DNA of 64,000 nt from CAVSUR01 sp963846005 (lineage in GTDB: Bacteria; Actinomycetota; Actinomycetes; Streptosporangiales; Streptosporangiaceae): assembly GCA_963846005.1 (NCBI GenBank), contig CAWJUH010000001.1, positions 1,302,001 through 1,366,000 of the forward strand. The letters are read 5' to 3'. The notes beneath the pieces are model-generated. The model was not told the origin of the DNA. It did not search any database and worked only from the letters and a program-made list of their open reading frames with translations. Shown here in pieces: positions 18,021 through 27,811 of the stretch. The stretch's first letter is position 1; each line of letters begins with the position of its first letter. The position numbers and the translations under genes are program-made.

Positions 18021-19623
18021 CTAGCTGGAAGGACGCTTCGGGATCGGTGCGCCCGAGCCGCGCTTGATGTACAGCCGCAGCCAGACGTCAGACACCCGGT
18101 AGGTGTGCACGAGGTGGAAGCGCAGGCCGTACAGGACCGGCACGGCGATGTGGTTGGTGTTCATGTTGACCACCCAGACCCGGTCCACCTGCGCCAGCCG
18201 CTGCCGCACCACGTCCTCCGGCGCGTTCGTCCCGGCCAGCGTCCCGGACGGGACGGGCTGGCGGGCCAGCTCCACGTTCGGGATCTTGATCAGGCCGTAG
18301 GGGTAGGCCCAGGGGAAGCTCTCTGAGTTGGTGTTGGTGTAGTAGACGACGTCGCCGGGGCGGCGCAGCTGGCCGATGAGCCGGTCGACCCGGCGCAGGT
18401 TGTCCTTGTGGCCGTCGGGCTTGCGCTCGGCGATCTGCGAGTTCAGCCCGAGCGCCGCGACGGCCAGCAGCACGGCGGCGGCCAGCACCGGGCCGAGCGC
18501 GTGCGGGCGGCGCAGCCGGGCCAGCGCGGCCAGCGCCGCGCCCAGGATCAGCGCCACGGCAGGCGTGCAGAACATGATGTAGCGGAACGTGTAGACCGGC
18601 GTGATCAGCGAGCCGAGCAGCAGCAGCGCGGGCGGCAGGATCAGCCAGGGCAGGGCCAGCTGGTTCAGCCTGGCCGGCCAGCAGGCCCGCAGCCGGGCCC
18701 GGCCGCCGATCGCGGCGACCACGACGCCCGCCGCCACCGCAAGCAGCGCGCCGTACAGCATGACCATCGGGCCGACGAGCTGGTTGACGCCGTTCAGCCA
18801 GTCGGGCACCTTCAGCCAGCTGACCTGGCCTTTTTGCGTGAATCCGAGGTACAGCAGCGGGCTGGAAATGATCAGGCCCACCGCCGCGGAGATCACCCAG
18901 CGGAGTGCCGTGACCCACCGGGCGCGGCCGCGGCCGGCCCGCCCGCAGTGCACGGCCACGGTCGCCAGGTGGGCGGGCACCAGCAGCAGCGCGAAGATGT
19001 TCAGGATGCCGAGCAGCCCGATGCCGAGCGCGTAGCAGATCCACCACCGGGCCGGGCCGCGGCCGCCCGCCGCGCGCCCGGGCGCGTCCAGGGCCCGGAT
19101 CAGCAGGTAGCTGGCGATGGCGGCCATCGCGGTCTCGAACGCGACCGACCTGGCGTCCTGGGCGTAGAAGCTGACCTGCGGCAAGATGACGAACGCCAGC
19201 CCGGCCAGCAGCCCGGCGGCCAGGCGAGACCAGCCGCCGGCCGAGGGCGGCGACGAAGCCGGCCGCGACGCACATGGCCACGACCGAGGGGAACCGCATG
19301 AACAGCTCGGTGTGGCCGCCGATCCGGTAGACCACCCAGGCGAGCAGGTAGTACGCGCCGTGCACCGCGTCGACGTGGCCCATCATGGTGAACATCTCGC
19401 CGAGCGGGCGGCGGACCGCGGCCAGCGTCGCCGCCTCGTCCCGCCAGTACGACGGCGTGGTGATGGAGATCAGGCCGACGGCGAGCATGGCGAGCGGGGG
19501 CGCCCACCGCATCCAGGCCGGGCCGGCGTCGTAGCGGCGCGGCTGCGGCGCGGCATCAGGCCCGGGCTGATGGCTCTTCCCGGCCGCCCCGCCCATGACG
19601 GCGGGACCACCATGAGAGGTCAT
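18021..19623 (-). CDS. GT39/ArnT-like membrane glycosyltransferase, frameshifted
   Basis: A GT-C-fold integral membrane glycosyltransferase of about 534 residues after one frame repair. From ATG 19623 (GGAGGAAG upstream) the first loop carries TTPSYWRDEAATLAAV, the acidic motif of polyprenyl-phosphate-sugar-dependent GT39/GT83 enzymes. Then HGAYYLLAWVVYRIGG. The frame breaks at about 19231-19252 and resumes as VILPQVSFYAQDARSVAFE with many membrane helices, including NIFALLLVPAHLATVAV. Total length 3n+1 means one extra or two missing bases in a GC run. It lies 164 bases downstream of hpnH on the same strand. Protein mannosylation or lipid glycosylation are both possible. Confidence 0.75.
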
Positions 19624-19787
19624 CGGTTGGCTTCCTCCGGATCGGCGCGGGACGGCCGCGGCGCGCCCGCCGGCGGGCGCACGGCGGTTCCTTCCCTGGT
19701 TTTCGCTCCGGCATGCGCCGCGACGATCAGCCGACCGGGATCTCCCGTGCGCTCCGGGCCGCGGGAGTCTGGCCTGGCTGCGCTCGA

Positions 19788-20792
19788 TCAGGTCCCGCGC
19801 ATCGCCCGGATCGACTCCCGCAGGGAACCCATGGTAGCCAGCACCGCGGATGGCTCGTACCCGCAATGTGCCATGCAGTTGGCGCAGCGCGGGTCCTTGC
19901 CCCGGCCGAAGGCGTCCCAGTCGGTGGTCTCGATCAGCTCGCGGTAGGTCTTGGCGTAGCCGTCGGCCAGCAGGTAGCAGGGCCGCTGCCAGCCCAGCAG
20001 CGAGTAGGAAGGGATGCCCCACGCGGTGCAGCCGAACTCGCGCTTGCCCTCAAGGAAATCCAGGAACAGCGGCGAGTGGTTCAGCCGCCAGCGCTTGCGG
20101 TTGCCGCCGTCGAAGGACTTGCGGAACAGCTCCCTGGTCTCGTTGACGCCGAGGAAGTGCTCCTGGTCCGGGGCCTTTTCGTAGGCGTAGGCGGGCGAGA
20201 TCTGCATCGAGTCGATGCCCAGGTCGTCGTTGAGGTAGTCGAGCACCTCGATGACGGTCTGCGCGGTGTCGGTGTTGAAGAACGTGGTGTTGGTGTTCAC
20301 CGTGAAGCCGCGCTGCTGGGCCAGCTTGATCGCGGCCACCGCGTCGTCGAACACGCCTTCCTTGCACACCGACTCGTCGTGCCGCTCGCGCAGCCCGTCG
20401 ATGTGCACCACGAAGGCGAAATACGGCGAGGGGGTGAACTTGTCCAGCTTCTTCGGCAGCAGCAGCGCGTTGGTGCACAGGAACACGAACTTCTTGCGCT
20501 TGATCAGCTCGCTGACGATGACGTCGATCTGCGGGTGCATCAGCGGCTCGCCGCCGGCGATCGACACCATCGGGGCGCCGCTCTCCTCCATCGCCGCCAC
20601 CGCCTGCTCGACCGGCATCCGCTGCTTGAGCAGCGTGTGCGGCTGCTGGATCTTGCCGCAGCCGGCGCACTTGAGGTTGCAGGCGAACAGCGGCTCCAGC
20701 TCGACCAGCAGCGGGAACTTGTCCCGCCGGGCGAGCTTGCACTTCATCAGGTAGGCCCCGATGCGCAGGCTCTGGCGCAGCGGCATGCTCAT
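19788..20792 (-). CDS. hpnH: Adenosyl-hopene transferase HpnH (radical SAM)
   Basis: A 334-residue radical SAM enzyme that adds the 5'-deoxyadenosyl radical to diploptene/hopene to give adenosylhopane, the first step of C35 hopanoid tail synthesis. The cluster-binding motif is ACNLKCAGCGK (C-x3-C-x2-C). The SAM-contact segment is VSIAGGEPLMHPQI, and a C-terminal Cys set reads DPRCANCMAHCGYEPS. Length and motifs fit HpnH closely. ATG 20792 is preceded by AAGGAGGT and overlaps the stop of the HpnG-IspH gene as ATGA, implying translational coupling. It is the last clear hopanoid gene of the operon. Confidence 0.95.
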   Translation of the reverse strand: MSMPLRQSLRIGAYLMKCKLARRDKFPLLVELEPLFACNLKCAGCGKIQQPHTLLKQRMPVEQAVAAMEESGAPMVSIAGGEPLMHPQIDVIVSELIKRKKFVFLCTNALLLPKKLDKFTPSPYFAFVVHIDGLRERHDESVCKEGVFDDAVAAIKLAQQRGFTVNTNTTFFNTDTAQTVIEVLDYLNDDLGIDSMQISPAYAYEKAPDQEHFLGVNETRELFRKSFDGGNRKRWRLNHSPLFLDFLEGKREFGCTAWGIPSYSLLGWQRPCYLLADGYAKTYRELIETTDWDAFGRGKDPRCANCMAHCGYEPSAVLATMGSLRESIRAMRGT

Positions 20793-22324
20793 GACTGCCG
20801 TACCTCCTTGGGTAGGCCGAACTTGATGGATTCGGTTGCGATGGCGCGCTCGGCGGACTCGACCGGGCCGAGGCCGGCCAGCGCGGCGACGATCTCGCTG
20901 ATCATCGACGGCGGGGCCGACGCCCCGGCGGTGAGCCCGATCGTGCCCGCGCCCGCCAGCCAGCCCAGCTCGATGTCGCTGACGTCGTCGATCAGGTGCG
21001 CGGTGGTGCCCGCCTGCTCGACGGTCTCCACCAGCCGCAGCGAGTTGGACGAGTTCGCCGACCCGGCCACCAGCACCAGATCGGACTCGGCGGCGATCGC
21101 CTTCACCGCCAGCTGCCGGTTGGTGGTCGCGTAGCAGATGTCGTTGCTGCCCGGCCCGCGCACGGCCGGGAACCGGGCCCGCAGCGCCGCCACGATGTCG
21201 GCGGCCTCGTCGGCCGACAGGGTGGTCTGCATCAGGTAGGCCACCTTGGCCGGGTCGGCGGGGCGCAGCGCGGCGACGTCGGCCGCCGTCTGCACCAGCA
21301 CCATCGATTCCGGCGCCTCGCCGATCGTGCCCTCGACCTCTTCGTGGCCGGCGTGCCCGATCAGCACCACCAGGTACCCCTCGGCGGCGAACCGGCGGGC
21401 CTCGGCGTGCACCTTGGACACCAGCGGGCAGGTCGCGTCGATGGTGTCCAGCCCGCGCCCGGCGGCCTGGTCGCGGACGGCCGGGGAGACCCCGTGCGCG
21501 GAGAACACCACCCGGGCGCCGTCGGGCACCTCGTCCAGCTCGTCCACGAACACTGCGCCCAGGTCGGTCAGCCCGGCCACCACCCGGCGATTGTGCACGA
21601 TCTGCTTGCGCACGTAGACCGGCTGGGTGGTCTGGTCCAGCGCCCGCTCGACGATCTCGATCGCCCGCTCCACGCCGGCGCAGAACGACCGCGGCCCGGC
21701 CAGCAGCACCCGGCGCGGCCCGCACGCCGCGGCCCAGCGGGCCAGCACCGGGGCAGCTTGCCGCAGTGACCGCAGCGCGGCCAGCCCGCCGGTAACCGCG
21801 CCCGGGCCGCGCAGCGGCCGGGCGGCGGTGTCGGAGATGGCCCGCAGTGCCACCGCCGGGCGGCCGTCCGCCGCGGCCAGCAGCAGCGCGGACTCCAGGT
21901 CGGCCGCGTCCGCCCCGGCGGCGGCCAGCGCGGCCCGCTGCGGCCCGTGCACCAGGTGCTCCACGGTGGCGATCCGGCCCGTCCGGGCCGTCAGCCCGGC
22001 CCGGCGCAGCTCGCCGGCCAGCAGCGGCGCCGACGGGCAGCGATGCGTCCCGGCCGGGCCGGTGACCTGCGCGCCGACGACCACGTCGCCGGGAACCAGG
22101 TCCGGCGCCAGGCCGCCGCCGGTCCCGGCCACCGCGAGCGCGCCGAAGCCCGCGCCGCGCAGTTCCCGCGCCGCGCGGGCGGCCCGGTCCTGGCCGTATC
22201 CGGTGCGGCGCACCCGCAGCGGGCCGGCCGGGGCCGCCGCACCGGGCCCGGCCCGGCCAGCACGGCCGAGGCGCAGCGCCCGGGCCTCCAGGCCAAGGGG
22301 CGCGCACACCAGCAGGTCGCTCAC
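20789..22324 (-). CDS. HpnG (adenosylhopane nucleosidase)-IspH (HMBPP reductase) fusion
   Basis: A 511-residue two-domain protein. Residues 1-200 are a phosphorylase/nucleosidase-superfamily domain of the HpnG type (VAGTGGGLAPDLVPGDVVVG, ESALLLAAA). HpnG releases adenine from adenosylhopane. Residues 205-511 are a complete IspH, the 4Fe-4S HMBPP reductase that makes IPP and DMAPP. Its three cluster cysteines are C215 (SFCAGVERAIE), C299 (DATCPLVSKVH) and C397 (NDICYATTNRQ); spacings of 84 and 98 match canonical IspH. SxN and related substrate residues (SANSSNSLRL) are present. GTG 22324 has GAAGGAGG ten bases upstream. It lies between shc and hpnH. Confidence 0.88.
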   Translation of the reverse strand: MSDLLVCAPLGLEARALRLGRAGRAGPGAAAPAGPLRVRRTGYGQDRAARAARELRGAGFGALAVAGTGGGLAPDLVPGDVVVGAQVTGPAGTHRCPSAPLLAGELRRAGLTARTGRIATVEHLVHGPQRAALAAAGADAADLESALLLAAADGRPAVALRAISDTAARPLRGPGAVTGGLAALRSLRQAAPVLARWAAACGPRRVLLAGPRSFCAGVERAIEIVERALDQTTQPVYVRKQIVHNRRVVAGLTDLGAVFVDELDEVPDGARVVFSAHGVSPAVRDQAAGRGLDTIDATCPLVSKVHAEARRFAAEGYLVVLIGHAGHEEVEGTIGEAPESMVLVQTAADVAALRPADPAKVAYLMQTTLSADEAADIVAALRARFPAVRGPGSNDICYATTNRQLAVKAIAAESDLVLVAGSANSSNSLRLVETVEQAGTTAHLIDDVSDIELGWLAGAGTIGLTAGASAPPSMISEIVAALAGLGPVESAERAIATESIKFGLPKEVRQS

Positions 22325-22431
22325 CAGCCCCTCGCCTCCTTCGGTTCCCGCTCTGCGCGTCAGTCCCGTTATGCCCGCCTGCACCACCGGATCACTGCCC
22401 GGGCGCACGCCGGGGTACTCGCCGAGGCGGT

Positions 22432-24356
22432 TCACGCCGCTCCCGTGCTCAGATAGCGGCCGAGCGCGGTGACCGGGAAGACTAGCCGGTACAGGTGGTA
22501 GTTAATGGCGAAATCGCCGGGGAAGCCGGTGCCGGTGAACTGGTCCTCGTCCCAGCCGCCGTCGGGCCGCTCGGTGCCGGCCAGCCAGCCGACGCCGCGC
22601 TCGATGGCCTGCTGCGCCTCCCCGCCGCCCGCGGCGAGCAGGGCCAGCAGCGCCCAGGCGGTCTGGGACGCGGTGGACTCGCCGCGCCCGGCCAGCGCCC
22701 GGTCCTCATAGGACCCCATGTCCTCGCCCCAGCCGCCGTCGGCGTTCTGGTGCGCGACCAGCCAGGCCACCGCCCGGCGGATGGCCGGCTTGCCGGGCTG
22801 GACCCCGGCGGCGAGCAGCGCGGGCACCACCGCGCCGGTGCCGTAGATGTAGTTCGAGCCCCACCGGCCGAACCAGGACCCGTCGCTCTCCTGGGCCCGC
22901 AGCAGCCAGGCCACCCCGCGCCGGACCGGGCGGGAGGTGCGGAGGCCCGCTGCGGCCAGGGCCTCGACCACGTGCGCGGTCACGTCCGCCGACGGCGGGT
23001 CGGTGACCTCGCCGAAGTCGCAGAACGGCAGCTTGCCCACCAGCCGGGAAGTGTTGTCGGCGTCGAAGGCCCCCCAGCCGCCATCCCGGGACTGCATCCC
23101 GATCAGCCAGCGGATCGCCCGCCCGATGGCCGCCTCCGCGCCGGGCCAGCTGCCCAGCTGGGTGCGGCGCAGCGCCAGCACCGCCTCGGCGGTGTCGTCG
23201 ATGTCGGGGTAGCCGTCGTTGTCGAACTCGAAGGCCCAGCCGCCGGCTTCAGGCCCGGCCGGCGCACCTGCCAGTCCCCGGGCCCGCGGATCTCCTCGGT
23301 CAGCACCCAGCGGGCCGCGCCGGCCAGCACCGGGTCGCTCGGCGGCACCCCGGCGTCGGCCAGCGCGATGATCGCGAGCACGGTGTCCCAGACCGGCGAC
23401 TGGCAGGCTTCCAGCCGGCGCACCGGGCCGTCCTGGCTCTCCTCCCACACGGTGAACCGGTCCAGCCCGGCCAGGCCGCGCTTGATGATCGGGTGGTCGA
23501 GGCCGTAGCCGAGCAGGTGCAGCGCGAGCAGCGAGTAGACCCACGGCGGCTGGATGCCGCCCCAGCAGCCGTCCTGCTCCTGCCGCGCGATGATCCAGTC
23601 GGCGCAGCGGCGCATGGCCGCGTCCCGCCCGGCCCGGGCCGGCCCGGCCCGCAGCCCGTGCCGCTCGTAGCCGTGCAGTACCCGGTCCAGCCCGGCGAAC
23701 ATCCGGGCCACCGGGTCGGCGGGCTGCGCCGCCGCGGCGGGACCGGCCGCCCGCAGCTCGTCCAGGCCGAACGGCAGCGGCCGCACCGGCTTCAGCGAGC
23801 TCACGACGGTCAGCGGCACGATGGTCTGCCGGGCCCAGCAGGCCCAGTCGTAGACGTTGAGCGGAAACCAGGACGGCAGGTAGATCAGCTCCGGCGGCAT
23901 GGAAGGCAGGTCGTCCCACGGCCATTCGCCGAACAGGGCCAGCCAGATCCGGGTGAAGACGCGGCTGGCGGACAGGCCGCCGCGGGACCGGATCCAGGCC
24001 GCCGCGCGCTGCATGTGCGGGGCGGCGGGCTCGTCGCCGTCCAGCCGCAGCGCCACGTAGGCCTCGATCGTGGTGGACAGGTCGGCCCGGCCGCCGTGCC
24101 AGTTGGACCAGGTGCCGTCCGCGCGTTGGCGGGAGCGGATCCAGCGCGCCGCCGCGGCGGTCTGCCCGGCGGTCCTGATGCCGAGGAACTCGCGCAGCAG
24201 CAGGTCCTCGGCGTCCATCGTGACGTTGGTCTCCAGCTCACCGCGCCACCAGCCGCCCGGGTCCTGCAGCGCGGTCAGGTGGCTGACCGCGCGCTGCAGG
24301 ACCTCCTGCGCCTGGTCCCGGACGCCGGTGTCCGGGCTCGGATAGGTGATCGTCAT
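22432..24356 (-). CDS. shc: Squalene-hopene cyclase, frameshifted
   Basis: The cyclase converts squalene to hopene/diplopterol at the membrane. About 641 residues after repair, normal for the family. The N-terminal part, from ATG 24356, has QDPGGWWRGELETNVTM and LREFLGIRT. The C-terminal part has GGWAFEFDNDGYPD, the catalytic DIDDTA acid motif (about 23189-23206), and several QW motifs (QSRDGGWGAFD, QESDGSWFGRWG, QNADGGWGED). The frame breaks at about 23243-23246, where CCGGGCTTC is expected but one C is missing. All functional motifs survive, so I suspect a consensus error. It lies 31 bases downstream of the polyprenyl synthase gene in the hopanoid operon. Confidence 0.88.
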
Positions 24357-24387
24357 GAGGTGCGCCCCCCGGAGGTGACGGGCCGGC

Positions 24388-25407
24388 TCAGCATTGCCGG
24401 GCCGTGATGAATTCAGCGATCCCGGCCAGCTCGGACCGGACGTCATCGGGCATCTCGGTCTCCGCCAGGCACTTGCCGGCCAGCGCCAGCTGGGCGTCGG
24501 CCTCGGCCTCGGCCCACTGCCGGCCGCCGCCCTGCTCGACCAGGCCAGCCGCGCGCAGCAGGTCGTCCTCGCCGAGCGGGCCGTCGGCGGCCAGGCAGGC
24601 GCGCAGCTCGCGGCCCGCCTCGCTGCCGCTGGCCAGCGCGGCCACCACCGGCAGCGACTTCTTCCTGGCCCGCAGGTCGGAATGCACCGGCTTGCCGGTG
24701 ATCTCCGGCGCGCCCCAGATGCCGAGCAGGTCGTCGGTGAGCTGGAAGGCCAGCCCGGCGTGCGCGCCGTATCCGGCCAGCCCCATGGCCAGGCTGGCGG
24801 GCGCGCCGACGTGGATGGCGCCGATGCTCGCCGCGCAGGCCATCAGCGCCGCGGTCTTGTCGCCGGCCATCTCGATGCACTCGGCCAGGGTCACGTCGTC
24901 GCGGCGCTCGAAGGCCAGGTCGGCGCCCTGCCCGGCGATCAGCCGCTGCACCGCGGCGGACAGGCAGCGGGCCGCCCACGGGCCGGACGGGGCGGCGTCC
25001 TCCAGCAGCGCGTCCTGGGCCAGCGCGAGCAGCGCGTCCCCGGCCAGGATCGCACTGCCGACCCCGAAGACCGTCCACGCGGTGGGCCGGTGCCGGCGCT
25101 CGGTATCGCCGTCCATGATGTCGTCGTGCAGCAGCGAGAAGTTGTGCACGAGCTCGACCGCCGCGGCGGCCGGCACGCCCCGCTCGGGCGCTGCGCCGGC
25201 CGCTCGCGCGGACAGCAGCGCCAGCGCCGGGCGCAGCGCCTTGCCGCTGCCGCCCGGGCCGGCCGGGCGGCCCTGCGCGTCGGCCAGGCCGAGGTGGTAG
25301 GCGGCCACCGCGCGCACCTCGGGGCTGAGCCGGCTGACCAGCGCGCTGATCGCGGGCTCGACCAGGTCCCGGGCGGCGGCGACGCCGTCCGGCATCACCG
25401 CGGTCAC
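24388..25407 (-). CDS. Polyprenyl diphosphate synthase (trans-prenyltransferase)
   Basis: A 339-residue trans-isoprenyl diphosphate synthase, probably supplying farnesyl diphosphate for hydroxysqualene synthesis. The first Asp-rich motif is HNFSLLHDDIMDGDTERR and the second is LAFQLTDDLLGIWG; GSGKALRPALALLSA is the N-terminal basic site. GTG 25407 overlaps the hpnE stop by GTGA; ATG 25395 is an alternative start. It lies fourth in the hopanoid operon. Chain length cannot be fixed with certainty, but neighbours (HpnC/HpnD use FPP) favour C15. Confidence 0.88.
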   Translation of the reverse strand: MTAVMPDGVAAARDLVEPAISALVSRLSPEVRAVAAYHLGLADAQGRPAGPGGSGKALRPALALLSARAAGAAPERGVPAAAAVELVHNFSLLHDDIMDGDTERRHRPTAWTVFGVGSAILAGDALLALAQDALLEDAAPSGPWAARCLSAAVQRLIAGQGADLAFERRDDVTLAECIEMAGDKTAALMACAASIGAIHVGAPASLAMGLAGYGAHAGLAFQLTDDLLGIWGAPEITGKPVHSDLRARKKSLPVVAALASGSEAGRELRACLAADGPLGEDDLLRAAGLVEQGGGRQWAEAEADAQLALAGKCLAETEMPDDVRSELAGIAEFITARQC

Positions 25408-26792
25408 GCCGGGGCCCCGGCGGCGCTCGCGGCCTGGCCGGGCCGGGTGCCCCCGGCGGCCTGGCCGCTGGCCGGGGACCGCCCGGCCAGGTCCTGCATG
25501 ATCTGCTGTGCCGCGTTCAGGCCGCTTCGCACTGCGCCCTCCATCGTGTCTGGCCAGCCGGTATCGGTCCACGCCCCGGCGAGCACCAGCCCGCCGAGCG
25601 AGGTAGCCGGGCCGGGCCGCAGCGCGCCGCTCCCGGCCGTCTGCCGGAACGTCGCCCGGCGTTCTCTGGTCACGAAGAAATCCCGTACCTGCGCCTGCCG
25701 GGCCGCCGGGAACAATTGCTCAAGGGCGGGCAGGAACTGCTCGCGCAGCCGGGCCATCGGGGTGCCGGCGTACTCGCCGGCGGCCGACAGCGACACCGCC
25801 AGGTACTGGCCGGAGGCCAGGCCCGACGGCCGGGTCTTGTCGAAGACCCACTGCACCGGCGAGTCCACCGCCGCCGCGAACGGCAGCCGGGTAACCCGGC
25901 GATCGTAGACCACGTGCACGTTGACGATCGGCGCGGGCTCCAGCGCGCCCCAGCCGCCCGCCGCCTCGGCCGGCACCAGCCGGGCCGCGGCCCAGGCCGG
26001 CACGGCCAGCACCACCCCGTCGGCCGCCAGCGGCGCCCCGGCGGCCTGCACGGTGAAGCCGCCACCGGGCGCCGGGCCGATCGCCGTGACCTTCGCGCCG
26101 GGCAGCACCCGGGCACCGAGCCGGCCGAGCAGCGCCTGCGCGGCCTGGCCGTGCAGCTCGCCGAGCGGGATGCCGGCCATGCCGATGTCGGCGGCATCGC
26201 GCGCCGCCAGCAGGCCGGTCTTGATCACGGTCGCGGCCAGGGCGGTGCTCGCCTCGTCCCCCGGCACGTTCAGCGAGGAGACGATGAACAGGTCCCACAG
26301 CTTGCGCCGGGCGGCCGGCCGCTGGCCGCGGGCGGCCAGCCAGTCCCCCAGCCGGACGGCGTCCAGCTCCGGCCCGGGCCGGACCGTCCGCAGCGCCGCG
26401 ACGGCGCGCCCGGCCCGCAGCCGGTCGGCGGGCGGCAGCAGCGAGTAGCGGGCCAGCGCCCCGGCCAGGTGCAGCGGCGGGGGCAGCGCGCTGCGCCGCA
26501 GCCGGGCCCGGCCGTGCGGGGACAGCACCGTGACGTCGAACCGGTCCTGCAGGGTCACCGAGCCGGTCATGCCGAGCCGGGCCAGCAGCTCACGGTAGCT
26601 GGTGCAGCAGCGCAGGAAGACATGCTGGCCGGTGTCGACGGCCAGGCCGTCCCGGGAGAATGAGCTGGTCGCGCCGCCCAGCCAGGGCCGGGCCTCGCAC
26701 AGCGTGACCTGGTGGCCGGCGTCGCGCAGCGCGATCGCCGCGGCGATGCCGGCCAGCCCGCCGCCGGCGACCACGACGTGCCGGGAGGTCAT
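25404..26792 (-). CDS. hpnE: Hydroxysqualene dehydroxylase HpnE
   Basis: A 462-residue FAD-dependent amine-oxidase-fold enzyme that reduces hydroxysqualene to squalene. The dinucleotide-binding motif is VVVAGGGLAGIAAAIALRDAG (residues 6-26), followed by EARPWLGGATSSF. The C-terminal FAD motif is LVLAGAWTDTGWPDTMEGAV. The mid region has LWDLFIVSSLNVPGDEAS, seen in HpnE and related carotenoid/squalene desaturases. It overlaps hpnD upstream (ATGA) and the polyprenyl synthase downstream (GTGA). The C-terminal 25 residues are Pro/Ala/Gly-rich and dispensable-looking. Confidence 0.93.
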   Translation of the reverse strand: MTSRHVVVAGGGLAGIAAAIALRDAGHQVTLCEARPWLGGATSSFSRDGLAVDTGQHVFLRCCTSYRELLARLGMTGSVTLQDRFDVTVLSPHGRARLRRSALPPPLHLAGALARYSLLPPADRLRAGRAVAALRTVRPGPELDAVRLGDWLAARGQRPAARRKLWDLFIVSSLNVPGDEASTALAATVIKTGLLAARDAADIGMAGIPLGELHGQAAQALLGRLGARVLPGAKVTAIGPAPGGGFTVQAAGAPLAADGVVLAVPAWAAARLVPAEAAGGWGALEPAPIVNVHVVYDRRVTRLPFAAAVDSPVQWVFDKTRPSGLASGQYLAVSLSAAGEYAGTPMARLREQFLPALEQLFPAARQAQVRDFFVTRERRATFRQTAGSGALRPGPATSLGGLVLAGAWTDTGWPDTMEGAVRSGLNAAQQIMQDLAGRSPASGQAAGGTRPGQAASAAGAPA

Positions 26793-27811
26793 GCCTGCCC
26801 CCCGCCCGCGGCGGGCCCGGCGGCCGGGCCTGGCGGCTCGGGGACGACCGGCGGGATGACCGGCGGCCGGTCCCGCAGCCCGGCCAGCGCCCGGGCCGCG
26901 ACCAGGGCCTTGGCCCGCGGCGGCAGCGACATCCGCCGCGCCAGCGCCTGCTCCGGCTCGGCCGCGATGCGCTCGAGCAGCCGCAGGTAGATGCCGGACA
27001 TCGCGCCAGTGCAGGCGGCGCTGCGCCGGTCCAGCTGCGGCATCAGTTCCAGGCCGGCGGCGTACCAGCCGGCCGCCCGCCGGGCCTCGAACCGGACCAG
27101 GCCGGCCATTCCGGGCGCGGCCAGCATCGCGCTAGTTCGCTTGCTGGCGTGCAGGGTTTCCGGGCCCGTACCGCCCGCCGCCGCGCCGGGCGGGACGGGG
27201 GCCAGCTCGCAGCCGAACTGCTTGATGTCGTCAGCGGGCAGGTAGACCCGGCCGGTGCCGAGGTCCTCCCGGATGTCGCGCAGGATGTTAGTCAGCTGCA
27301 GCGCGATGCCGAGCGCGTCGGCCAGCGGCTGCGCCGCCGCGGGGTCACGGCTGCCGAACACCCCGAGCGAGAGCCGCCCGATCGACCCGGCCACGCACCG
27401 GCAGTAGTGCTCAAGCTCGGCGAAGGTGCCGTAGTGAGTGCCGCGCACGTCGGCCTCGCAGCCGTCGATCAGCTCGCCGAACGCGGCCAGCGGGACCGGG
27501 AACCGGCGCGCCGCGTCGGCCAGCGCGACCAGCACCGGGTCCGGGGGCGCCGCGGCCGGGCCGTCAGCCACCACGGCGAGCGACTCCCGGGCCTGCTCCA
27601 GCGCGGCCAGCTTCTGGTCCGCGGGCAGCGGCCCGTCGCCGATGTCGTCGATCCGCCGGGCGAACGCGTACACCGCCGACAGGGCCCGCCGCTTGGCGCC
27701 GGGCAGCAGCGTGATGCCGTAGGAGAAGTTGCGGGCCTGCTCGCGGGTGATCTGCTCGCAGCGCCGGTAGGCCGAGCTGACCTCCGCGGCCGCGGCGGCC
27801 GGGGCGGTCAC
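26789..27811 (-). CDS. hpnD: Presqualene diphosphate synthase HpnD
   Basis: A 340-residue squalene/phytoene-synthase-fold enzyme that joins two FPP into presqualene diphosphate. The first Asp-rich motif is FARRIDDIGDG and the second is ILRDIREDLGTGRVYLPADD. The N-terminal YRRCEQITREQARNFSYGI is characteristic of HpnD. GTG 27811 overlaps the hpnC stop by GTGA, indicating coupled translation. The C-terminal 30 residues are Pro/Gly-rich. HpnC and HpnD normally occur together and act in sequence. Confidence 0.92.
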   Translation of the reverse strand: MTAPAAAAAEVSSAYRRCEQITREQARNFSYGITLLPGAKRRALSAVYAFARRIDDIGDGPLPADQKLAALEQARESLAVVADGPAAAPPDPVLVALADAARRFPVPLAAFGELIDGCEADVRGTHYGTFAELEHYCRCVAGSIGRLSLGVFGSRDPAAAQPLADALGIALQLTNILRDIREDLGTGRVYLPADDIKQFGCELAPVPPGAAAGGTGPETLHASKRTSAMLAAPGMAGLVRFEARRAAGWYAAGLELMPQLDRRSAACTGAMSGIYLRLLERIAAEPEQALARRMSLPPRAKALVAARALAGLRDRPPVIPPVVPEPPGPAAGPAAGGGQA

